Of a stretch of 64,000 bases of DNA, positions 15,348-23,869 are shown one piece after another; positions within the stretch are counted from its first letter, which is position 1; each line of letters starts with the position of its first letter. This DNA is from an uncultured bacterium. GTDB lineage: Bacteria > Bacillota > Clostridia > Christensenellales > QALW01. The stretch covers positions 1 through 64,000 of the forward strand of contig CAJMLN010000001.1 of assembly GCA_905214315.1 (NCBI GenBank), written 5' to 3'. The notes below the pieces were generated by a model, which was not told the origin of the DNA, did not search any database, and saw nothing but the letters and a program-made list of their open reading frames with translations. Made by a program: the position numbers and the translations under genes.

Positions 15348-17126
15348 ATGGATATCTTTGATATACTTACCATGATCGGCGGACTGGCCCTGTTTTTATT
15401 CGGCATGAACCTTATGGGCTCTGCGCTGGAAAAGCGCGCTGGAAACAAGCTGAAGCAAATTTTAGGAAATATGACCTCCAGTACCTTCCGGGGATTCATT
15501 TTGGGTCTCGGCGTTACAGCAATCATCCAGTCCTCTTCGGCAACTACGGTTATGGTGGTAGGGTTTGTCAACTCCGGCATCATGAGCATCAAGCAGGCGA
15601 TCGGCGTTATTATGGGTGCAAACCTGGGAACCTCGGTTACCTCCTGGATTTTAAGTCTTTCCGGCATACAGGGCGGCGGCAGCCTGATCATCGAATTGCT
15701 CAAGCCCTCTTCCTTTGTCCCCGTACTGGCGCTGATCGGCGTGATTCTCTTTATGTTTCAAAAAAACGCCAAGCGTAAGGATACCGGTATGATTCTTTTG
15801 GGCTTTGCCGTGCTGATGTTCGGCATGGATACGATGTCCGCCTCGGTATCGGGGCTAAAGGACGTACCGGAATTTACCCGTATTCTGACCCTGTTCTCCA
15901 ATCCCGTTTTAGGCGTTATCGTTGGCACGGTATTTACAGCAGTCATTCAGTCCTCCTCAGCCTCGGTGGGTGTGCTGCAGGCCCTTACCATCACCGGCAG
16001 CATTACCTATGCCACGGCAGTGCCTATTATTATGGGCCAAAACATCGGCACCTGCGTCAGCGCCATGATCTCCGCCATCGGCGCCTCTAAAAATGCCAAG
16101 CGCGCGGCGGTGATCCATCTTTCCTTTAACATCATTGCAACGCTGATTATCATGCCGCTGTACTATCTGCTCAACGCGATTTTCCAATTCCCCTTTACCT
16201 CCATGGCGGCAACCCCGCTGGGAATCGCCATTGTACATACCGTATTCAAAATTTTCGCGCTGATTCTTTTAATGCCGTGCTCAAAATATCTGGAAAAGCT
16301 CTCCTACCTTATTATAAGGGACAACAGCAAAAACGAACAGACCGAGCTTTTAGATGAACGCTTTATGGCCGCACCCTCGGTAGCGATCAGCCGGTGCCGA
16401 ACTGTGGCTTCCAAAATGGCCGAGCTGGCAGTTTCCTCCTTTAAGGAATCCCTTGCTCTGCTCTCCGCCTACAGTGAAAAAGCAGCCGATAAGATCCGGG
16501 AAGAAGAAAACAAAGTGGATATTTATGAGGATAAAATCGGCTCCTATCTGGTCAAGCTTTCCAGCCACAGCATGACCGAAGCCGACAGCGCCGAAGCTAA
16601 CAAGCTGCTGCACGTAATCGGTGATTTTGAACGGATCTCAGACCACGCGGTAAATATCGTAGAATCAGCCGAGGAGATCAACGATAAAAAGCTGGAATTT
16701 TCCGGTGAGGCAAGGCGTGAGCTGAATGTACTAATCGGCGCCGTATCCGAAATTCTCGACCTGGCGCTGCAATCCTTTAAAAACAATGATCTTGACAGCG
16801 CCGTCATGGTAGAGCCGCTGGAACAGGTAGTGGATTATCTGCGGGATTACCTAAAAAAGCAGCACATCGCAAGGCTGCGCAGACAGGAATGCACGATAGA
16901 ATTGGGCTTTGTGCTGACGGACCTTTTAACCAATTTAGAGCGTGTTTCCGACCACTGCTCCAACATTGCCGGCTGCGTTTTAGAAATTTCCCACGAGAAT
17001 CTGGATATCCACGAATACCTGCGCCGGGTAAAGGGCGGCGAAATTAAAGAATTCAATGACTATTACGACTATTTTAAAGTAAAATATGCCATATCTCCCG
17101 TCAGTCCCGCATCCCAAACCGTATAA
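15348..17126 (+). CDS. Na+/phosphate cotransporter family protein with PhoU-like C-terminal domain
   Basis: This 592-residue inner-membrane protein imports phosphate with sodium. The first ~320 residues form two inverted repeats, each with the signature QSSSA (GVTAIIQSSSATTVM and FTAVIQSSSASVGV). The cytoplasmic C-terminal ~250 residues are helical and PhoU-like, with repeated DFERISDHAVNI and NLERVSDHCSNI elements that in PhoU bind metals. GGAGG precedes the ATG. The upstream region holds Pho-box-like repeats and an inverted repeat. The nearby PhoR-like kinase suggests phosphate control. Confidence 0.92.
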   Translation: MDIFDILTMIGGLALFLFGMNLMGSALEKRAGNKLKQILGNMTSSTFRGFILGLGVTAIIQSSSATTVMVVGFVNSGIMSIKQAIGVIMGANLGTSVTSWILSLSGIQGGGSLIIELLKPSSFVPVLALIGVILFMFQKNAKRKDTGMILLGFAVLMFGMDTMSASVSGLKDVPEFTRILTLFSNPVLGVIVGTVFTAVIQSSSASVGVLQALTITGSITYATAVPIIMGQNIGTCVSAMISAIGASKNAKRAAVIHLSFNIIATLIIMPLYYLLNAIFQFPFTSMAATPLGIAIVHTVFKIFALILLMPCSKYLEKLSYLIIRDNSKNEQTELLDERFMAAPSVAISRCRTVASKMAELAVSSFKESLALLSAYSEKAADKIREEENKVDIYEDKIGSYLVKLSSHSMTEADSAEANKLLHVIGDFERISDHAVNIVESAEEINDKKLEFSGEARRELNVLIGAVSEILDLALQSFKNNDLDSAVMVEPLEQVVDYLRDYLKKQHIARLRRQECTIELGFVLTDLLTNLERVSDHCSNIAGCVLEISHENLDIHEYLRRVKGGEIKEFNDYYDYFKVKYAISPVSPASQTV

Positions 17127-17131
17127 AAAGC

Positions 17132-17166
17132 CGTCCGTCTTACAAAAAGACGGACGTTCTTTTTTC
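17132..17166 (+). terminator. Intrinsic terminator after the Na/Pi symporter
   Basis: CGTCCGTCTT, loop ACAAA, AAGACGGACG, then TTCTTTTTT. Stem of 10 bp, six bases past the stop codon. Confidence 0.88.
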
Positions 17167-17222
17167 CGCAGCTTCAGCGCGCCTTATAATGACCAAGCCC
17201 TGCATTTTAAAAGGCGGGGCGT

Positions 17223-18104
17223 CTATTCCCGCCGTCTGTCAGTCCGGACAAACGGCGGCCGTATTTCCTCTGAAAGCAGCAGGCCATATTTCCGCGGACG
17301 GCGGTAGGCGTTTCCGTGCACCTCACACTCCCGGTACGCCCGCAGCTCTTCTATGGGAAAATCAGCCAGATAGATCCCCTCGCGCTCGCCGGCCTCCAGA
17401 ATCAGCGTATCGCGCGAGCCCTCTTCCCCAGGGCGATACGCAATCCCGTCAAACGCGCTGGAATGGCCGTTGCAGTCAGGCTGCCCCAAAGGATAATTTA
17501 CCGTGGCGATGCCCACCATATTTTCAAAAGCCCTTGCGCGCAGCTGGCAGAGCCGGTTGAGCTCCATCGGACAGGCGTTGGGTACAAAAATCAGCTCTGC
17601 GCCCTGCAGCATCAGGATTCTTGCGCTCTCGGGAAATTCCCGGTCATAGCAAATCATGGCGCCCACGGTAATTTCTCCCTGCGTGGTATCCAGCACGGCA
17701 GCAGGAAAATCTTCGCCGGGGGTAAGAAAGCGCTCCAGAGAGAAATCGCAGGTATGTACCTTGGCATAGGTAAGCGCCAAGCGGCCAAAGCGGTCAAACA
17801 GGCAGAAGGTATTGCGCGGCAACGGACGGTATTCCTCCAAAAAAGTAATGCCTATGGCCATCTCCAGCTCCCGCGCCAGCTGCGCGAAGCACCGGACGAA
17901 CGGATGCTCCCGCGGAATTGCTTTTTTCCGAATCTCCTCCGGATCAAATTCAAGCCGATATCCGATGCTCCACATTTCCGGAAACACCGCGACATCCGCC
18001 CCCATGGCCTTCGCGCGCCGGCAGGCCTCCTCGCCCTTTTTCCGGTTTCCCTCCAGAGTATCCTCCGGCAGAAGCTGCAGCAGCGCTACTTTCATGCTTT
18101 TCAT
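17223..18104 (-). CDS. Carbon-nitrogen hydrolase (nitrilase superfamily)
   Basis: This 293-residue cytoplasmic amidase has the nitrilase Glu-Lys-Cys triad: Glu in VFPEMWS, Lys in YAKVHTCD and the nucleophilic Cys in ICYDREFPES. It would hydrolyse an amide or carbamoyl group; the substrate is not evident. The open frame reaches back to a GTG at 18140, but ATG 18104 has GGAGGGGAG at good distance and is preferred. It follows the esterase-like gene and a GH140-like gene on the same strand with small gaps, so the three probably form one transcript from the promoter at 21.5 kb. Confidence 0.87.
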   Translation of the reverse strand: MKSMKVALLQLLPEDTLEGNRKKGEEACRRAKAMGADVAVFPEMWSIGYRLEFDPEEIRKKAIPREHPFVRCFAQLARELEMAIGITFLEEYRPLPRNTFCLFDRFGRLALTYAKVHTCDFSLERFLTPGEDFPAAVLDTTQGEITVGAMICYDREFPESARILMLQGAELIFVPNACPMELNRLCQLRARAFENMVGIATVNYPLGQPDCNGHSSAFDGIAYRPGEEGSRDTLILEAGEREGIYLADFPIEELRAYRECEVHGNAYRRPRKYGLLLSEEIRPPFVRTDRRRE

Positions 18105-18146
18105 ACCTTCTCCCCTCCTCCGTCTTTTCTCTGCGGACACAGATTT

Positions 18147-19430
18147 TTATTCTTCCGATACAAAAGAAAAACGATATACCAGCCTTCCGTTCACCGGAAC
18201 CAGCTCCTGCCACATGGCCGCCGGGCGCACCCACACGCCGCGCGTACCGTAAAGCGCCTGATATACCACCATTTCCTCCATTGTTTCGCTGTGCCGCGCC
18301 GTAAAGAGAACCTGATATTCCTTGCCTTTAAAATGGCGGTATCTTCCCGGCAGAACAGCCGCCCCCGGCCCGGACGGGTCCCGGTACAGCACAAAGCGCT
18401 CGCTCTCCCGCGGCAGAGAAGCATGTGCGCCGCCCTGTATAAATTCCACGGTCTTTTTTCCCTTAAACCCGTGCCAGAGCGCCATCGCTGTTCCCGGCGG
18501 ACAGGCCGCATCCCCCAGATACGCCCTGATACGCACCGGACAGCTCACCTTTTCCGCCTGAAAAACAAAATAGCTTAAATCCGAAATATTTGCGCCGTTC
18601 CGACCGCACCGGGGAGCGGAAAGCTCCAAAAACGTGACATCCCGATCCTGCGCGGCGCAGAGAATCGCCGGCAGCGCGCCCTGACCGCTGCCCAGGCAGG
18701 TAATATTTTTGCCGTCCCATTCCGGCAGCGTCTTTAAAAACCGAAGCGCCGCAAGGTTTTCAAGGCTCATATCCTGCCGGCGGGCCGTATCCGGCGCGAA
18801 ATCGTCAAATCCACGGGCGTTTGCCTGAAAACAAATTGCCCCCGGTGTAAAAAAGGGCTCTTCCGCAGACCCGCAATCCCGGAAAGAAACAATCAGCGGG
18901 AACGGCCCCTTTCCCCCGGGGACGGAAAGATACCCTAATACGGGTCTTTCCGCAGGAGAAGGTATTTTTACAGCAAAGCATGCAAATTCTCCGAAAACGC
19001 CCCGGGTATAGGGAACCTTTTCCAGAAGCGCGGGAGAAAATCCGGAGATAACGTCTTCTGTATTTTTCCAATAAACATCAGAATCCTCCGGAGATGCATC
19101 CTGTATGCGTATGTCCTCCACGTCTGCCCCCGCTCCGGAAACGCATACCTCAAAATCCGCATTGGGAGCGCCGTCTTCCCCCAGCGCCGTACAGGTAAGC
19201 CGCACAAAGCCGGGTTCGTCACAGGAAGCTTTCAGCGAAAAGCCGTTCTCCCGCGGGCAGGCGGCAGTTCCCGTGCGTACCTGTCCGTCGTCCCCCGCAA
19301 GCTCCCATTGCACCTGCGGGCAGGCCAGAGGCGCGCCGTCCTCAAAGGCGGCAACAAAAAATTCCATAGTCTCCCCCGCCCGAAAGCTCAGGGCAGGCTT
19401 ATTTAACGTACAAAGAAAATATTTTGCCAT
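18147..19430 (-). CDS. Acetylxylan-esterase-like alpha/beta hydrolase, nucleophile possibly lost
   Basis: This 427-residue protein has an N-terminal beta-rich region of about 130 residues and a C-terminal alpha/beta hydrolase resembling the acetylxylan esterase (CE7) group. The strand-turn that should carry the nucleophile reads CLGSGQGAL. The family norm is GGSQGG, so the expected Ser aligns to Gly and a Ser lies one residue earlier. A Gly-Asp after it (YLGDAACPPG) resembles the acid loop, and a His near GGAHASLP could be the base. It may be inactive or use a shifted Ser. ATG 19430 begins right at the stop of the upstream GH140-like gene. An upstream TTG in frame is less likely. Confidence 0.65.
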   Translation of the reverse strand: MAKYFLCTLNKPALSFRAGETMEFFVAAFEDGAPLACPQVQWELAGDDGQVRTGTAACPRENGFSLKASCDEPGFVRLTCTALGEDGAPNADFEVCVSGAGADVEDIRIQDASPEDSDVYWKNTEDVISGFSPALLEKVPYTRGVFGEFACFAVKIPSPAERPVLGYLSVPGGKGPFPLIVSFRDCGSAEEPFFTPGAICFQANARGFDDFAPDTARRQDMSLENLAALRFLKTLPEWDGKNITCLGSGQGALPAILCAAQDRDVTFLELSAPRCGRNGANISDLSYFVFQAEKVSCPVRIRAYLGDAACPPGTAMALWHGFKGKKTVEFIQGGAHASLPRESERFVLYRDPSGPGAAVLPGRYRHFKGKEYQVLFTARHSETMEEMVVYQALYGTRGVWVRPAAMWQELVPVNGRLVYRFSFVSEE

Positions 19431-19432
19431 AG

Positions 19433-21505
19433 CTATTTGCCAAAAATCTGCATTCGGCAAAGGCCGGGCACAATGCGTTTTTCCTCATCGATATAACCGC
19501 TGTCGGAAAACATATTCAGGCGCAGATAGCGGAACGTGCCCTCCAGCTTTTCGATATTCACGCGCTTATCCGAAGGCTCCGCAATCCGGTCGCAGAGAAT
19601 ATGGATCTCACCATCCCGGATGCCATCCACCCGATAGGCATACAATCCGTCGGTATCCTGCTCAAAAGCAAGCTTAACACAGCTGAGCGAAACCTCCTTT
19701 CCCAGGTCGATTTCAATGATATTGCTGGCCTCAGGACAAAAGGGACGCCACAGCTGCCCGCGGGAGAGCGCCTCCTCCTGCGTGGTATCGTCGGTAAACA
19801 CGGTAGAAGCGGAAAACGCAAGCTCTCGTCCCTCCGGCTCCTCCAGGGAAACCGGTACGGCTAAAGCCTCCGATCGCAAAGGAACAAATTCCCGGCTTGT
19901 CACCAAAAGCGTCCAATCGTTCCGATCCGGACGGGGAGGAAGCTCGTATTCGGTCCTTCCCTGCACGGTACCCGCGTCAATATACGCGCCGGTACGGACG
20001 TCAAACCACCAAGCATGATAAACCTTGCTGCCGTCCAGCCGCTTCAGTCTGCCGGTGATGCCTTCTGTGCCATAGAGATACAGTACATACGCACTGCTGC
20101 CGTCCACAGCCAGCACCGCGTTTTCCCGGCTGGAAAATTCCCCGTACTGCGTATCGTAGAACACGGGCACAAGCCTTGTAAAATCAACCGCTTCAAAAAA
20201 CTCCCTTACAAAGCGCATCTCCTGCCCTGCGGGCTTATACAGTCCCATGAACCAGGGCTCGGCATTGTAAGAGGAAGGCCAGCCGCCGTCGGCGGGATCC
20301 TTGCTCCAGCGCATACCCCAGATGCCGTGGGCGCCGTAGGTAAAGCCGCAGCTGCCGCAGAGAATCGCCTTCCACGCGGCGTTTCTTGCCTCCTCATAGC
20401 CGTTGCCGTAGGTCAGGTTCCTGGTGGTTCCGCCAATGCAGCGCCGCAGGTCCTCATAAAAAGCCTCGGTCTCCACAAACAGCTTTCCGCCTTTATAATA
20501 GTCATAATATTTGGCCTTGGGGCGCATACTTCCTTTGGAAAGCTCGTTGCGGTGCCCCGCCTGCAGGGCCCAGAACTGATGCCAGGGGCGCGCGTCGATA
20601 TCCGGGCTGGCCGAATTGGGCGCATCGTAGGGGCGCGCCAGCATATGCGTGCCCAGGGGATGATGGTATCCATCTTCCTGCGCCGTAAGCTCTGCGGCAT
20701 GGATATAGGGCATATAGTTTTCCATTTTCCCCTGCACATAGCCCATATCGATCTCCTGCCCGGTGATCCAGATAACCGGGTACGCCGCGTAGCGCGCCAC
20801 CATATATTTGGCAAAATCACACAGTGCCTCGCCCATGGCCGCCGGCGTAATGGAATGAACCCCCAGCCCCATGACAATGACAAAGCCGCTGTCCGCCAGG
20901 TAATCCATTTTTTTATCAAAATTCTCGTTAAACGGCTCCGGATCAATAAGCGTATATTTCTCTTTCCACCAGCTGCAGCGCTTTCCGCCGCCGCCGTCGT
21001 TATCCGCTGCGGAGGGATACGTCTGGTACACATTATAGCCCTGCTGCCGCCGGTAATCGGCCATATGCTTAAACTGGCTGCCGCAGCCGCAGCGCGGACA
21101 GTTGCATTCCTCCAGCCGTTCCAGATCCGGCGCCTGCCAATGGGTATCGCCCAGCCAGAAAAACGGCGTGCCGTCCTCATGAAAAAAATACCGATGCGCG
21201 GAATCCATCGTCACAAAGCCGTGGCGGTCCACCGCGGTAATGCCATCGTTGGCGCAGCAGGTCAGGCTGCCGTCGATGCACAGCGAGGGCTCATTGCTCT
21301 GCACCGTGTAGCGCCAAACGCCTGTTTTAGTAGGAGAAAAGCGTACGCAATACTGCTTTCCCCCCTTCCAGAATCCCGGCAAAGAGATTGAAAGTCCGCT
21401 CTCATGCGTAAATACCGCATGAATATCCACCTCTAAAAACGGATTTTCATATTCCGTTTGCGCTGTTAAAAGAATATCGATCCGTCTGTACTGCTTTACC
21501 TCCAT
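19433..21505 (-). CDS. GH140-like glycoside hydrolase (DUF5060/DUF4038 architecture)
   Basis: This 690-residue protein has three regions. An N-terminal beta-sandwich matches the DUF5060 type (FTHESGLSISLPGFWKGG, FSPTKTGVWRYT). A TIM-barrel resembles DUF4038/GH140 (DGTPFFWLGDTHW, DYRRQQGYNVYQTYP, ITGQEIDMG). A C-terminal beta domain may bind sugar. GH140 members are apiosidases and related enzymes acting on pectin; substrate here is unproven. There is no signal peptide, so it would act inside the cell on imported oligosaccharides. An unusual CNCPRCGC cluster sits in the barrel just after the DTHW segment and may bind metal. It starts at ATG with AGGAGG and has its own promoter. Confidence 0.82.
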   Translation of the reverse strand: MEVKQYRRIDILLTAQTEYENPFLEVDIHAVFTHESGLSISLPGFWKGGKQYCVRFSPTKTGVWRYTVQSNEPSLCIDGSLTCCANDGITAVDRHGFVTMDSAHRYFFHEDGTPFFWLGDTHWQAPDLERLEECNCPRCGCGSQFKHMADYRRQQGYNVYQTYPSAADNDGGGGKRCSWWKEKYTLIDPEPFNENFDKKMDYLADSGFVIVMGLGVHSITPAAMGEALCDFAKYMVARYAAYPVIWITGQEIDMGYVQGKMENYMPYIHAAELTAQEDGYHHPLGTHMLARPYDAPNSASPDIDARPWHQFWALQAGHRNELSKGSMRPKAKYYDYYKGGKLFVETEAFYEDLRRCIGGTTRNLTYGNGYEEARNAAWKAILCGSCGFTYGAHGIWGMRWSKDPADGGWPSSYNAEPWFMGLYKPAGQEMRFVREFFEAVDFTRLVPVFYDTQYGEFSSRENAVLAVDGSSAYVLYLYGTEGITGRLKRLDGSKVYHAWWFDVRTGAYIDAGTVQGRTEYELPPRPDRNDWTLLVTSREFVPLRSEALAVPVSLEEPEGRELAFSASTVFTDDTTQEEALSRGQLWRPFCPEASNIIEIDLGKEVSLSCVKLAFEQDTDGLYAYRVDGIRDGEIHILCDRIAEPSDKRVNIEKLEGTFRYLRLNMFSDSGYIDEEKRIVPGLCRMQIFGK

Positions 21506-21535
21506 GAAAAATCCTCCTATTCAAATGATACGGAT

Positions 21536-21564
21536 ATTGTACAATCTTTCTGCCGTAATTTCAA
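21536..21564 (-). promoter_or_regulatory. Promoter of the GH140-like/esterase/nitrilase operon
   Basis: Minus strand: TTGAAA, 17-nt spacer, TACAAT, about 30 bp upstream of the start codon. Confidence 0.55.
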
Positions 21565-21631
21565 GAAAAATCCATTCTTTTTTGCATAAAAGTATTTTTT
21601 GCAGTCCATAATCAGCATACATCCGTCATTT

Positions 21632-21649
21632 ATTACAAAAGTATTACAA
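21632..21649. promoter_or_regulatory. WalR-type box, 18-bp element shared with 58838-58855
   Basis: ATTACAAAAGTATTACAA (reverse: TTGTAAT-ACTT-TTGTAAT) contains the perfect WalR/YycF pattern TGTAAT-N5-TGTAAT on the opposite strand. It lies 5 bp upstream of the -35 box of the PerR-like gene. The identical 18-mer occurs upstream of the NlpC/P60 gene in the same orientation relative to transcription. Confidence 0.5.
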
Positions 21650-21654
21650 TTTAT

Positions 21655-21683
21655 TTGACAAATCATCTTCAGAAGGATATAAT
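21655..21683 (+). promoter_or_regulatory. Promoter of the PerR-like regulator gene
   Basis: Perfect TTGACA, 17-nt spacer, perfect TATAAT, 33 bp upstream of the start codon. Confidence 0.78.
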
Positions 21684-21715
21684 AAAATAAAGAGTTTTTT
21701 AAGGGGTGCGGAATA

Positions 21716-22084
21716 ATGGCGGCTGTAAGAAATACAGTACAAAAAAAATTGGTATACGATGCCGCGCTGGCATTAAATCATCCTACCGCTGAAGAGGTTT
21801 ATTTCTCCGTAGTGCATAAATATCCTACCATCAGCCGGGCGACTGTCTATCGCATTTTGAACGGCCTTTCCGCTCAGAATACGCTGGTACGGATCAAAAT
21901 TCCCGGCGGAGCCGACCGATATGACGATTCTCTGCATGAGCACTGCCACATTCGTTGTACAAAATGCGGCCGGGTTGATGATGTACAGATAGAACCGATG
22001 AATTTTAAAGCAGATTTCAAAGGATATCGCGTTCTGAAGCATACCCTTGTGTTCGAGGGGATTTGCCCCGATTGCGGAAAATAG
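21716..22084 (+). CDS. Fur-family regulator, PerR-like
   Basis: This 122-residue metalloregulator has a winged helix with the recognition segment TISRATVYRILNGLS. The metal-binding half contains HEHCHIRCTKCG and a final GICPDCGK, giving two CxxC pairs for structural zinc. Short length and sequence style suggest PerR (peroxide) rather than Fur, but the sequence alone does not settle the metal. A strong promoter precedes it with a WalR-type box against the -35. The next gene has its own promoter. It is the second Fur-family gene in the window. Confidence 0.85.
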   Translation: MAAVRNTVQKKLVYDAALALNHPTAEEVYFSVVHKYPTISRATVYRILNGLSAQNTLVRIKIPGGADRYDDSLHEHCHIRCTKCGRVDDVQIEPMNFKADFKGYRVLKHTLVFEGICPDCGK

Positions 22085-22094
22085 CGTTTTTTTG

Positions 22095-22123
22095 TTGAAA
22101 AACAGCAAGGATGGTGTTATAAT
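22095..22123 (+). promoter_or_regulatory. Promoter of the DUF308/BMP-lipoprotein pair
   Basis: TTGAAA, 17-nt spacer, perfect TATAAT, with the AGGGAGG ribosome site downstream. Confidence 0.7.
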
Positions 22124-22165
22124 ACATACAGGAACTTGATTTTATAAACAGGGAGGTCAGGATAC

Positions 22166-22696
22166 ATGAAAGATTTTCTAAAACAGCTTTGGATGGACTA
22201 TGTGCTCGCCGCCGTCGTTACGGTACTGGCAGGAGTCTTAATTACGATATTTTATCAGGTAGCGGTGGACGTCGTATGTATTCTGCTGGGTGTAATCGCA
22301 GTGCTGATCGGCCTATTCAGCATGTTCCGATATTTTAAAGCGCCCGCGGGCAGCCAGTATATTATGCTGATGGGCCTGATTTTTTGCGCAATCGGCATTT
22401 ACATCATATGCAATCCCGTTATCCTGCAGAATGTTGTAGCCATCGTGCTGGGCATCGTTATTATTTATCATGGGATCATTGATTTGCAAAATACCGTTAT
22501 TATGAGCAAGGCAAAATATCCGTACTGGTGGGTGGCACTGTTGATTTCCCTGGTAACCCTTGCGGCGGGTATTGTACTGATTGTTTTACAGAATACAGCG
22601 ATACACTCTTTAACCCTTGTGGCCGGCATCATGCTGATGGTTGAAGGCCTTATGGATATCTGGGTGGCGGTAAAGGTAAAAAAATTAAATGGCTAA
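22166..22696 (+). CDS. DUF308/HdeD-family membrane protein
   Basis: This 176-residue protein has about six transmembrane helices in three pairs, typical of the HdeD/DUF308 family whose biochemical role is unclear (in enterobacteria linked to acid resistance). Helices start at VLAAVVTVLAGVLITIF and end at LVAGIMLMVEGLMDIWVAV. It overlaps the following lipoprotein gene by 8 bases, so the pair is co-translated and may work together at the membrane. Confidence 0.82.
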   Translation: MKDFLKQLWMDYVLAAVVTVLAGVLITIFYQVAVDVVCILLGVIAVLIGLFSMFRYFKAPAGSQYIMLMGLIFCAIGIYIICNPVILQNVVAIVLGIVIIYHGIIDLQNTVIMSKAKYPYWWVALLISLVTLAAGIVLIVLQNTAIHSLTLVAGIMLMVEGLMDIWVAVKVKKLNG

Positions 22697-23798
22697 TTTA
22701 AAAAAAATCATAGCAGGGCTGCTTTGCGCGGCGGCACTTTGCAGCGTTGGCTGCAAGGAAAATGAAAATATCCAGAACGGGATTCAGGAACCGATCAGCA
22801 AAATTGCATTGATCACAGACGTCATTGAACTGGAAGAAGATTTCCACACCGCCGCCGTATGGCAGGGCATCACCACCTGCGGCGACGCCAACAGCATTGA
22901 GTACGCGCGCTATCGTCCCGAGCAGGCCACAGTGGATGCCATCTGCGCACAATTCGATTCTGCCGTTGCGGAAGGCGCAAAGGTCATTGTATGCAAGGGT
23001 ACGCTTTTTTCCGGCGCACTGGCTAAAATGCAGGAAAAATATCCTGATATAAAATTTATAGCCATCGATGTGCCTGAAGCCAGTATTGGCCAGCTGGCGG
23101 AAAACACGCACTGCGTGCTGTTCCGGCAGGAGCAGGCAGGCTATATGGCAGGCTATGCCGCCGTAAAAGACGGTTTTACCAAGCTGGGATTTTTAGGGGA
23201 ATTTGAAGCAGAAAATTATTCCAACTATGGATACGGTTTTGTACAAGGCGCAAGTGATGCCGCAGCTGAAACCAATACGCATATAGAGCTTACTTTCAGC
23301 TACGCTTCCGACTGCAGCAGCACCGAGGAAGCACTTGCCCAGCTGGACGCATCGTACGCCGCCGGTACAGAAATTGTAATGGTCAGCGCCAACGACGGCT
23401 TTGTAAAAAGCGCCGCCGAACTTGCGGTAAAAAATTTCCGGTATATTATAGGTACGAACATCGATCAATCCTATTTAGGCAGCAACTTTGATTACAATCC
23501 TTTTATGACCAGCGCCATGAAGGGTATTACCGAGGCCGTAGACGCAACGCTGGAAATGGTGCTGGCCGGCAATTGGAAAAGCCACCTGGGCGGACAGACC
23601 ATCCGTTTCGGCCTGCAGAACGGCAATTACCTGTATTTGCCGGAAAGCGAAGGACTCTGGCTGTTTGAAACCTTTACCTTTGAAGATTATAACAGATTGA
23701 AAAGCAATCTTTCCTCCGGAAGCATTACGGCAAACAGTACTATGCCTAAAGTGGATCAGGAGCTTATAACCATTACTCTTCCCAATGAAGCGGAATAA
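22689..23798 (+). CDS. BMP/PnrA-family substrate-binding lipoprotein
   Basis: This 369-residue exported lipoprotein has a signal peptide ending in CSVGC (lipobox). Its mature part is a periplasmic-binding fold of the basic membrane protein (BMP/Med/PnrA) family. Visible strands are KIALITDV, FIAIDVPE, KLGFLGEFE and EIVMVSANDGFV. Family members bind nucleosides or related ligands for ABC importers. The permease and ATPase genes are not adjacent; only the DUF308 membrane protein precedes it. The gene has no classical ribosome site because its start lies in the preceding gene. Confidence 0.85.
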   Translation: MANLKKIIAGLLCAAALCSVGCKENENIQNGIQEPISKIALITDVIELEEDFHTAAVWQGITTCGDANSIEYARYRPEQATVDAICAQFDSAVAEGAKVIVCKGTLFSGALAKMQEKYPDIKFIAIDVPEASIGQLAENTHCVLFRQEQAGYMAGYAAVKDGFTKLGFLGEFEAENYSNYGYGFVQGASDAAAETNTHIELTFSYASDCSSTEEALAQLDASYAAGTEIVMVSANDGFVKSAAELAVKNFRYIIGTNIDQSYLGSNFDYNPFMTSAMKGITEAVDATLEMVLAGNWKSHLGGQTIRFGLQNGNYLYLPESEGLWLFETFTFEDYNRLKSNLSSGSITANSTMPKVDQELITITLPNEAE

Positions 23799-23838
23799 GG
23801 TTTTTCTGTTTTTATATGATTGAAAATTCATGCAAAAA

Positions 23839-23869
23839 TCCCTGCCTTAAAAGGCAGGGACGCTTTTTT
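23839..23869. terminator. Bidirectional terminator between convergent genes
   Basis: TCCCTGCCTT-AA-AAGGCAGGGA with CGCTTTTTTA on the + side and an A run on the other side (T run for the minus strand). It serves 22689-23798 (+) and probably 23868-25010 (-). Confidence 0.88.

Noticed and set aside
17316..18578. Long + strand frame antisense to the nitrilase and esterase-like genes
   Set aside because: It spans two real genes on the other strand and shows no recognisable motif.
20015..21391. Long open frame on the + strand across the GH140-like gene
   Set aside because: It is an antisense shadow of a high-GC third-position gene; composition is Arg/His/Ala-rich with no domain and no ribosome site.
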